From: Holophagaceae bacterium
Lineage (GTDB): Bacteria > Acidobacteriota > Holophagae > Holophagales > Holophagaceae
NCBI GenBank assembly: GCA_016720465.1
Contig: JADKKO010000001.1
Span: 248,001-312,000 of the forward strand
Length of the DNA stretch: 64,000 bases
Direction of reading: 5' to 3'
Shown: positions 19,801 through 26,000 of the stretch, piece by piece
How the letters are laid out: every line of letters starts with the position of its first letter
How positions within the stretch are numbered: position 1 is the stretch's first letter
Notes under the pieces: model-generated
Told to the model about the DNA's origin: nothing
Database searches by the model: none
The model's input: only the letters and a program-made list of their open reading frames with translations
Program-made: the position numbers and the translations under genes

Positions 19801-20991
19801 AAAGCCGCTGATTCCCGGAAGGTCTGGATCAACGTCCACTGTATAGCTCACATTGAGGAGAGCTACATGGGCCTTGATACCCACACTTCGGAGCAACGCC
19901 ACCAGCAAGGTGGCCTTGTCCTTACAGTCGCCAAAGCCGCGTTGAAGAGTTTCGTTCGGGGTGTGCGGGACGATGGCGCATTCTCCGAATTCAATGCCAA
20001 CGTAGCGGATCTCTTTGGTAAGACGGGCTAGCAGAGCAGCGATCTTTTCCAACGGTTTTTCACGAGCACCGATGGCTTCCAATGCCCAAGCTGAAAGGTC
20101 TGATCCCTCGAGTTTGGATTCAACCAATGCCTCATAGGACTTCGACGCCACAGCCCAGGAAGGCACAGTTGTAAAGCTGAGAAGGGGTTGATCCACCAAG
20201 TCAGCTGGTCGGTAAGGCTCATTGTGGTGAGGTGCCTCGCGAACGCCGACCCGGAAGCTCATCATCTTTCGATCTCCGATCGAGGTATTCAGGGGCTGGA
20301 CACCAGGGAGTCCCTTCAGCTTCCATTTCAGTGGCAGGTTTTCCGGCACTGTAAGTTGGACGCGCGTCTCCATGATCGGAACGCTCGATGAAAGGATTAT
20401 TGTGTGTTTCCCCCCTGCCTTGGTGGAGGTGGAAGTCTCCTTTGTTATTACTTCAACTTCAGCCAGGGAACCCACGCTCAGTTTGGGCAGAGGTGCCGAA
20501 ACTCGTTTGCGGTCATCGTAGACCTGGGGAGAGTTTTCATTGGCGGAGTAATCACCGATGGTTTTGGGATCGAGTAAATGAACCTTCCCATTGGGTGAGA
20601 TTACACGCGCTCTGATTTTAGGGCGTTCCTCATGCCATGGGGACCAATCAGCCGAAACTGATCCCCAGGCACTGATGCCGGCCTCGGTCTCTACGCGGAA
20701 GACGTAACGATAACGCTGCTCAATGCGGCCATCTGTGTCTAAGGTGATGTGATAGTCCTCTAGCAGCTCCAAGATACTGCTGTTTTCACGCCGCTTGTGA
20801 ATGGTTGAAGCAGCCAATACCGAGGCTGGATCCGCGCTTAAGGCTGGTGCATTCAACCATGAGGATTCCGGTATGGACTGGACCGATGCTGGACGCGATT
20901 TGGCTTGGGCTCCCGAGGTTGTTGAAAAAATGGATCCGGCAATCAAAGCGAGGCTGATTGGATAGACGGTGCGCTGGATGAAATCAATCAT
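16807..20991 (-). CDS. Exported DUF3857/transglutaminase-like protein with TPR repeats
   Basis: A 1394-residue protein. A signal peptide (IQRTVYPISLALIAGSIFS, cleavage near GAQA) precedes a DUF3857-type beta domain (about 60-260). A transglutaminase-like domain (about 310-430) follows with an intact triad: Cys356 in GFGDCKDKATLL, His399 in SGFDHAIVYV and Asp417 in WIDPTHEF. The rest is mainly TPR-like repeats, for example EALKEYRVVQAEL and GALREYRKAIELDP, extending to the C-terminus. The start at 20991 is chosen for its GGAG and signal peptide; the codon at 21045 has no Shine-Dalgarno. The gene reads visibly lower in G+C and with more A/T-ending codons than its neighbours, and it splits kbl from tdh, suggesting acquisition. 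Its substrate is unknown. Confidence 0.85.
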   Translation of the reverse strand: MIDFIQRTVYPISLALIAGSIFSTTSGAQAKSRPASVQSIPESSWLNAPALSADPASVLAASTIHKRRENSSILELLEDYHITLDTDGRIEQRYRYVFRVETEAGISAWGSVSADWSPWHEERPKIRARVISPNGKVHLLDPKTIGDYSANENSPQVYDDRKRVSAPLPKLSVGSLAEVEVITKETSTSTKAGGKHTIILSSSVPIMETRVQLTVPENLPLKWKLKGLPGVQPLNTSIGDRKMMSFRVGVREAPHHNEPYRPADLVDQPLLSFTTVPSWAVASKSYEALVESKLEGSDLSAWALEAIGAREKPLEKIAALLARLTKEIRYVGIEFGECAIVPHTPNETLQRGFGDCKDKATLLVALLRSVGIKAHVALLNVSYTVDVDPDLPGISGFDHAIVYVPAASANDKPVWIDPTHEFARAGELPEADQGRRVLVAATETVGLITTPEQPEKNAIWETREIFFADHGKARIVETSYGSGSGELELRNIAGADDPKKFRESIKKYVKDQYVAKDLGLLEPGIRSDLNQPFTLKLEALEAGVAVTDFQSAVTNINRWPLVSNLSSIIRAQPAFDDNEEKETDSSSRPRKSDLKYPNLSTREWKYRLVAPSGYRITANPPDSTFKIGAATLIETYKEGASGEYLANFRLECLKRRWTAEEVNQAREFLKTFENKSVVTLIFGQEVETHLAADRVKEAVASARKFAKLEPNKSGPLIHLARAFLASGLGEAARGAAQEAVLLEPRSIYAHKTLAWVLQHNLISQRFAKGWDPEGALREYRKAIELDPKEWTCRAEMAILLEYNHAGLRYGKGAHLEEALKEYRVVQAELKVEDMNPNIQILLVRTGRFEEAHAFAEKSFKGAHKNTWLILSTLLYKGQDQAMREAAELLPDSNARKTTLLSVGETLVQLRYYPEAAAMLNEGSKGTESATQTQARVEVLNKVRRWETVKLDPSDPRSVVKEYLKAALSGEESLAQIGPFFTTPFATLLNATADKNSFRQAILTAFNSLQSKGVSKEIALDFALTVVPYTLDGDDTKGYRITIQGSNQAGNSEEILYVVKEDNSYRIAVMDSARGSYGIETLRLLGLGDLVGARICLNRIREQIKLGSGDDPIEGHPFARFWTRGNEGSAEEIRVAAAALMAFEKEDGGQIQILEESQRKAQDKAAKARFDLPLTFAYAAREDWKVAELHARKLTDAYPESESASKLLMGMLAAQHRWDAVIEILDRRLTKFPEDQRLLQFKVNTLHSMGKREEWNRMLQSMINNGTASAEEFNSLAWDQVARQEVNNATLETIRHSLQLRIHASSQHTLAAVLAELDRTTEARDTLWLEMSAQGLEEPGGNEWFVLGRIAEKLNETDAAIQCYRRVKDKKKEESDETSCFALSQKRMVALGVKL

Positions 20992-21217
20992 GCTTTGACT
21001 CCGGAAAGAGGAGGCCTCCTCTATGGATAGAAGGACCACCTTCATGTATAACTTATGTTCTTTGAATCAATCCATTTCATTCAAGCGCTTTGTGCTTTCA
21101 TGGAATTTACGATCTGAGGAGGGGCCTGGGTGTCCCACCAGGTGACTGCATGACGCATGAAAGAAAAGTGCAGGCAAGATTCTCCTCGGGCAATAATCGG
21201 TCGTTCCGGAGGCTCCC

Positions 21218-22252
21218 ATGAAGGCCCTGATCAAATCCAAATCCGAAGAAGGCATCTGGATCACCACGGAGGCGCCGGTGCCCGCGGTGGGGGTGCACGA
21301 CGTGATGATCCGCATCCACAAGTCGGCGATCTGCGGCACGGATGTGCACATCTACAACTGGGACGAATGGAGCCAGAAAACCATTCCGGTGCCCATGATC
21401 GTGGGCCACGAATATTTCGGCGTGGTGGAGAAGATCGGCATCGAGGTGGATGCCTTTAAGCCCGGCGACCGGGTCAGCGGCGAAGGGCACCTGACCTGCG
21501 GGTTCTGCCGCAACTGCCGCGCGGGCAAGCGCCATCTGTGCCGCAACACCAAGGGCGTTGGCGTGAACCGGCCCGGTTCCTTTGCGGAATTCCTGGTAAT
21601 CGATGCGGAAAACGTCTACCACATCCCTGACAACATCTCCGATGAGACGGCCTCGATATTCGATCCCTACGGCAACGCCACGCACACCGCGCTGAGCTTC
21701 GACCTGGTGGGCGAAGACGTCCTCATCACAGGGGCAGGACCCATCGGCGTCATGGCCGTTGCCATTGCGAAGCACGTGGGGGCGCGGCATGTGGTCATCA
21801 CGGATGTGAATGAGTACCGGCTTGCCCTGGCGAAGAAAATGGGCGCCACAGCCACGGTCAATGTCACGAATCAGGACTTGAAGCAGGTCATGCAGGACCT
21901 GGGAATGACCGAAGGTTTCGATGTGGGCATGGAGATGAGCGGCAACGCGGCGGCCTTCCGCCAGATGCTGGATGTCATGAACCACGGTGGCAAGATCGCG
22001 ATGCTTGGCATCATGCCGGGGGAGCAGGCCATTGATTGGGGGAAGGTGGTGTTCAAGGGACTGATATTGAAGGGAGTGTATGGAAGAGAGATGTTCGAGA
22101 CCTGGTACAAGATGGTCGCCATGCTGCAAAGCGGGCTCGACCTCTCACCCATCATCACGCACCGCTTCGGCATCGATGATTTCCAGAAAGGCTTCGACGC
22201 CATGCGCAGCGGGCAGAGCGGAAAGGTGGTGTTGGATTGGGGGGTTAAGTGA
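21218..22252 (+). CDS. tdh: L-threonine 3-dehydrogenase
   Basis: Zinc- and NAD-dependent medium-chain dehydrogenase that oxidises L-threonine to 2-amino-3-oxobutyrate, the substrate of Kbl. It is 344 residues, the standard length. The catalytic zinc region reads AICGTDVHIYNWDEW and VGHEYFGVV, the structural zinc cysteines are in CGFCRNCRAGKRHLC, and the NAD loop is ITGAGPIGVMAVAIAKHVG. ATG at 21218 follows CGGAGG. The last 46 codons are duplicated downstream (22440-22586). The ending GVK here differs from GVQ in the duplicate, which overlaps the next gene as a native 3' end would. Confidence 0.96.
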   Translation: MKALIKSKSEEGIWITTEAPVPAVGVHDVMIRIHKSAICGTDVHIYNWDEWSQKTIPVPMIVGHEYFGVVEKIGIEVDAFKPGDRVSGEGHLTCGFCRNCRAGKRHLCRNTKGVGVNRPGSFAEFLVIDAENVYHIPDNISDETASIFDPYGNATHTALSFDLVGEDVLITGAGPIGVMAVAIAKHVGARHVVITDVNEYRLALAKKMGATATVNVTNQDLKQVMQDLGMTEGFDVGMEMSGNAAAFRQMLDVMNHGGKIAMLGIMPGEQAIDWGKVVFKGLILKGVYGREMFETWYKMVAMLQSGLDLSPIITHRFGIDDFQKGFDAMRSGQSGKVVLDWGVK

Positions 22253-22256
22253 GGAG

Positions 22257-22406
22257 GCGTACACCATGATTCCGACCCACGCCATCGTGGCGCCATCCTC
22301 GCCGGGGGCCGACTCCAGACGCGCCACTGAAGCCGCGTACACATTGATCCCGACCCATGCCATCGTGACGCCCTCCTCGCCGGGGGCCGACTCCAGACGC
22401 GCCACT
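22257..22406. repeat. Two 72-bp direct repeats in the tdh-dehydratase spacer
   Basis: Units 22257-22328 and 22335-22406 begin GCGTACAC and end with an identical stretch of about 30 bp finishing GACGCGCCACT. They differ at a few scattered bases. On the minus strand each unit keeps one frame open and would encode ARLESAPGE and then TMAWVGI. No start signal or coding gene context is seen, so I treat them as a repeat element and not as a gene. Confidence 0.85.
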
Positions 22407-22439
22407 GGCGCGCCTTCCGTCACCCGGCGGTCGGGCGGG

Positions 22440-22586
22440 TACAAGATGGTGGCCATGCTGCAAAGCGGGCTCGACCTCTCACCCATCATCACGCACCGCT
22501 TCGGCATCGATGATTTCCAGAAAGGCTTCGACGCCATGCGCAGTGGGCAGAGCGGCAAGGTGGTGTTGGATTGGGGCGTGCAGTAG
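22440..22586 (+). pseudogene. Truncated tdh copy (C-terminal 48 codons only)
   Basis: An in-frame fragment of threonine dehydrogenase beginning YKMVAMLQSGLDLSP and ending VVLDWGVQ before TAG. It lacks the zinc and NAD domains, so it cannot be an enzyme. Its TAG overlaps the start of the dehydratase gene (TAGTG), an arrangement expected of the original tdh end. This suggests the duplication or recombination inserted the upstream material between them. Confidence 0.85.
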
Positions 22587-23503
22587 TGCTGACGAGATCC
22601 GACATCGAGGCCGCCCGCTCGCGAATCGCTCCCTTCATCCGCTTCACCCCGATCCTGGACGTGATGCTGCCGACGCCGACCGGGACGATGCCGGTGTCGT
22701 TGAAGCTGGAGCACCTGCAGGTCACGGGCTCCTTCAAACCCCGCGGCGCTTTCAATTCGCTGCTGCAAATCTCCGGTGGCAACGTCATCGCGTGCTCGGG
22801 GGGCAATCATGGGTTGGCCGTGGCCCACGCTGCGAAGGTGTTGAATAAGCAGGCCATGATCTTCGTGCCCAAGAGCGCGGCGACTACCAAAGTCGAAGCC
22901 ATGAGGCTCACGGGCGCCGAAGTGCGCCAGGTGGGCGATGTGCCCGCCGAGGCCTTCCGGGCGGCGGAGGATCTGGTGCGGGAAACCGGCTGGCCCCTGG
23001 TGCACCCCTATGACCAGGAACCCACGCTGGCGGGGCAGGGCACCCTCGGATTGGAATTGCTGGAACAGAGGCCCCGGATCCGTCGCTGGCTCCTGGCGGT
23101 GGGGGGCGGCGGCTTCCCGGCGGCGGTGGCCCTCGCTTTGGCGGGCGAAGCGGAGGTCATTCCCGTGGAACCCGAAGGCTGCCCTGGGTTGTTTGAAGCC
23201 CAGCGGGCGGGTCATCCGGTGACCACGAAAGCCGAAGGCATCGCGCGGACTTCCCTCGGCGCCCCGAGCATCGGGGCCTTGCCCTGGGCCATTCTGAAGG
23301 ATCGCGTCGGCCCCACCGCGCTCGTGAAGGAAGAGGCCATCCAGGCGGCCCAGTCCTGGCTCTGGAGGGAGGCCAGGATCGTGGCGGAACCCGGCGGCGC
23401 CGCGGCTCTGGCGGCCCTCATGAGCGGCGCCTGGGTCCCGGATGAGCCGGGCCCCATCGGCGTGGTGGTGTGCGGGGGCAACGCGGACATGCTTCCAGAT
23501 TGA
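22586..23503 (+). CDS. Threonine/serine dehydratase-like PLP enzyme
   Basis: A 305-residue fold-type II PLP enzyme, probably deaminating threonine to 2-oxobutyrate or serine to pyruvate. The PLP lysine is in TGSFKPRGAFNSL near residue 50, the asparagine loop is ACSGGNHGLAVAHAA, and the phosphate-binding glycine loop is VGGGGFPAAV. No C-terminal ACT regulatory domain is present, so it resembles catabolic (TdcB-like) or serine racemase-type proteins and not biosynthetic IlvA. The start is GTG at 22586, overlapping the TAG of the tdh remnant. Threonine genes on both sides support threonine as substrate, but serine racemase activity cannot be excluded. Confidence 0.83.
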   Translation: MLTRSDIEAARSRIAPFIRFTPILDVMLPTPTGTMPVSLKLEHLQVTGSFKPRGAFNSLLQISGGNVIACSGGNHGLAVAHAAKVLNKQAMIFVPKSAATTKVEAMRLTGAEVRQVGDVPAEAFRAAEDLVRETGWPLVHPYDQEPTLAGQGTLGLELLEQRPRIRRWLLAVGGGGFPAAVALALAGEAEVIPVEPEGCPGLFEAQRAGHPVTTKAEGIARTSLGAPSIGALPWAILKDRVGPTALVKEEAIQAAQSWLWREARIVAEPGGAAALAALMSGAWVPDEPGPIGVVVCGGNADMLPD

Positions 23504-23539
23504 GATTGAACGAGCTATTGCGGCCGCTTCGAAGGGAAG

Positions 23540-24772
23540 ATGGTAACCATGGATGAATCCCGACCGCCTTCCCAGGATTCCCACATCGCCTTTTGCCTGG
23601 AGATCGGGAAGGCGCTGCACAGCTTTGGAACTCCGGCCCACCGCTTCGAGGAGGCTATGCAGCGGCTCGTGGCCTCGCTCGGCCTCGAAGGGGATTTTCT
23701 GGCCCACCCCACTGCCTTCTTCGCCGAGCTGCGGAGCGCGGCCGGGCGTGAAGTCTTCATGGTGCGGGCCGAGCCCGGAGAAACCAACCTGGAAAAACTG
23801 GTGAGCATCCAGGCCTTGGTGAAGGAAGTCATCCAAGGCAACCTGCCCATCGAGGAGGCCGCCGCTCGCGTCAGGGAGGTGGTGGCCCAGGCGCCGCGTT
23901 TCGGCAAAACCATGGTGGGAGCTAGTTTCGGGCTGTCCAGCGGCATGGCGGCGCGTTTCTTCGGCGGCGGCTGGCGAGAGATGCTGCTGGCGGCCATGCT
24001 CGGCGTGTTCATCTTCCTGCTCGGCTCCTGGACTTCGAAACACCACCACCTGGCCCAGGTGCTGGTGCTGCTGGCAGCGGCCCTGGCGGGCTTCGGCGGC
24101 GTCGTGGCGGCCCACTTCATCCCGAATACCGCGGCCTTCACCATCACCTTGGCGGGCATCGTCATCCTGCTCCCGGGGTTGAAACTCACCGTTGCGTTGC
24201 GCGAGGTGGCCACCGGGAATCTCGTGGCCGGGTCCGCGCGGCTCGTGGATGCGGTCATGATCCTGATGATGCTGGCCTTCGGCGTGGCCCTGGGGCGCCA
24301 GGTGGCCATGCAATTCGCCATGTCCTTCCGGGAATCGCCCTCGATTCCTCTGGCGGCCTGGACCGAATGGGTGGCGCTCCTGGCGGTTCCCTTCGCCTAT
24401 CTGGTCCTGTTCCAGGCCCGGAAGCGCGATGTGGGATGGATCCTGCTCGCGAGCCTCGTCGCCTTCATCTCCTCGCGCTTCGGCTCGGCTTGGTTGGGAC
24501 CCGAACTGGGCGCCGGCCTGGGCGCCATGGCCCTGGGCATCGCTGCCAACCTCTTCGGCCGCCGGACGCGCCTGCCCAACCAGATCATGGAACTCCCGGG
24601 CCTGCTGCTGCTGGTTCCGGGTTCCATCGGTTTCCGTGGGCTGGCCTTCCTGACGATGGGTGAAACCGAAGTGGGGCTCCAGACAGCTTTTCGAATGGTC
24701 TTCCTGGCGGTGGCCCTGGTGATGGGCCTGAGCCTGGCCAACGCGCTCGTGAGGCCGCGGAAGGGGCTGTGA
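23540..24772 (+). CDS. Threonine/serine exporter family protein (ThrE)
   Basis: A 410-residue membrane protein of the ThrE family, which exports threonine and serine. A cytoplasmic N-terminal part (about 1-125), with FCLEIGKALHSFGTPAHRFE and the charged VREVVAQAPRFGKTMVGASF, precedes some ten hydrophobic helices. The first half matches the DUF1212-type unit ending ITLAGIVILLPGLKLTVALR; the second half is the shorter ThrE-2 unit with MELPGLLLLVPGSIGFRGL. The two units are fused as in Corynebacterium ThrE. ATG at 23540 has GAAGGG close by; the ATG at 23549 is an alternative. It lies 36 bp after the dehydratase, so the threonine-catabolic genes and an exporter are probably cotranscribed. Confidence 0.86.
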   Translation: MVTMDESRPPSQDSHIAFCLEIGKALHSFGTPAHRFEEAMQRLVASLGLEGDFLAHPTAFFAELRSAAGREVFMVRAEPGETNLEKLVSIQALVKEVIQGNLPIEEAAARVREVVAQAPRFGKTMVGASFGLSSGMAARFFGGGWREMLLAAMLGVFIFLLGSWTSKHHHLAQVLVLLAAALAGFGGVVAAHFIPNTAAFTITLAGIVILLPGLKLTVALREVATGNLVAGSARLVDAVMILMMLAFGVALGRQVAMQFAMSFRESPSIPLAAWTEWVALLAVPFAYLVLFQARKRDVGWILLASLVAFISSRFGSAWLGPELGAGLGAMALGIAANLFGRRTRLPNQIMELPGLLLLVPGSIGFRGLAFLTMGETEVGLQTAFRMVFLAVALVMGLSLANALVRPRKGL

Positions 24773-24808
24773 GCCGGATGGGACGGTTCAGGGAACCTGG
24801 ATGCGAGT

Positions 24809-25930
24809 TCAGGGCGTGAGCAGTTCCCTCTTACCAGCCGCATTCACCCGCCAGGCACGTCCGCCTTCCCAGAACCAGGCTTCACCGGCCCGGCCTCTGA
24901 GGATTCCCGCGTCGATGCCGAACACCTTTCCCCCATGGAAGGCCGTCACGTGATCGAGGGTCGTGTGCCCCACGACCATGGCTGTGGCCTGGAAATGGGC
25001 CAGGGCCTGCGTGACCTCCTCGTCGCTGGAGGAAGGCGGGCCACCGGGTGGCAGCAGGCCGCGGTACCAGATGGGCCCCATGGGGCCAAGCAGCATCGCA
25101 GCATCCCCTTCGGCGGTGTGCGATGGCACTCCCCAGGCCGCCTGGAGGCGGGCGTTGATCTGCTTCAAGCTCCAGCCCCGGGCCACCAGCTCCGGCGAGA
25201 TTCCGCCATGAACGAACAGGATGTTTCCGAGTTTGAGGAGGATGGGGCGGCTGCGCAGCCAGCGCCCAAGTTCCGAGTCCGGACCCAGGAGTTCTGGTTG
25301 GGAGGGCAGGCCCTGGATGGTCCCGGCATATTTTGAATTCAGATACCTGAGATCGCCCGCGGCCACCATCACCTCGTGGTTGCCCGGAAGGACATGGACC
25401 CATCCGCCCTGTTTCCGGGCGCTCTCCTCGAGCGCTCGGAAAAACCACAGGCACTCCGTGACGCTGTTGCCCCGGTCCATGAGGTCGCCCACGACCACCA
25501 GATGGCCCTGGCCGAAGGTCCAGCGCAAGTGATCGTCGACCACCTTCTGGGCCTTGAGCAGGTTCAACAGCGTCTCGAAATGGCCGTGGACGTCGCTTAC
25601 CGCCAGGATCTTCTTGGGGGCAGGAAAGACGGCCTGGGCTGGCAGCAGCTCCGCGGGCCCCAGGGCGAGCGGACGGGGCGCCACCCCCGGCAAGGCCAAG
25701 GCGAAGCGTCCGGTGGCGTCTTCCGTCTCCAACCGTCCACCGCGGATCCGGTAGATCCGGGCGCGGGAGCCCTTCCAGATCACATGGGGGCCATCGTCGG
25801 CCTGGAGCGTCTCGGACTGCGCGCCAGGCTGGGCCAAGGGCATCGGTCCGGCCGACAGTCCCGGTCCGAGGATCCAGACGAGGGTCGACAGGATCCGCAG
25901 CGCTGGGCGGAGGGGCAAAGCAGGGATCAT
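24809..25930 (-). CDS. Exported metallophosphoesterase (Shewanella-type/Ser-Thr phosphatase-like)
   Basis: A 373-residue calcineurin-like phosphatase with a probable signal peptide (LRILSTLVWILGPGLSAGPM). The dinuclear metal motifs are all present in order: SDVHGHFETLLNLL, VVVGDLMDRGNSVTECLW, VLPGNHEVMVAAGDL, the first metal-binding histidine in LFVHGGISPELVARG, and a last histidine in AMVVGHTTLDH. This arrangement is that of PPP-like bacterial phosphatases, and an exported location suggests periplasmic action. ATG at 25930 gives the signal peptide; the longer open frame upstream runs into the next gene's region. The substrate (phosphoprotein or small phosphoester) is unknown. Confidence 0.85.
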   Translation of the reverse strand: MIPALPLRPALRILSTLVWILGPGLSAGPMPLAQPGAQSETLQADDGPHVIWKGSRARIYRIRGGRLETEDATGRFALALPGVAPRPLALGPAELLPAQAVFPAPKKILAVSDVHGHFETLLNLLKAQKVVDDHLRWTFGQGHLVVVGDLMDRGNSVTECLWFFRALEESARKQGGWVHVLPGNHEVMVAAGDLRYLNSKYAGTIQGLPSQPELLGPDSELGRWLRSRPILLKLGNILFVHGGISPELVARGWSLKQINARLQAAWGVPSHTAEGDAAMLLGPMGPIWYRGLLPPGGPPSSSDEEVTQALAHFQATAMVVGHTTLDHVTAFHGGKVFGIDAGILRGRAGEAWFWEGGRAWRVNAAGKRELLTP

Positions 25931-26000
25931 CCAGGGCCTCGGGAAAGGTCCATTATGCCTGGCGCCTCCGGAATCCTGGGTTTCCTGCCCTTCGCCGGGG

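Larger units (their letters stand above)
22106..22586 (+). repeat. Direct duplication of the tdh 3' end flanking an insert
   Basis: The 139 bp at 22106-22244, inside tdh, recur at 22440-22578. I count three differences, all at third codon positions and all synonymous (Val, Ser, Gly). The copies are separated by 195 bp, which includes the true tdh stop and the two 72-bp repeats. The second copy ends in TAG overlapping the GTG of the dehydratase gene. Confidence 0.9.

Noticed and set aside
22145..24313. 722-codon minus-strand frame through the dehydratase and ThrE genes
   Set aside because: It is antisense to two genes with clear family motifs and has histidine/glycine/arginine-rich shadow composition. 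Only the 72-bp repeat part might have once been coding.
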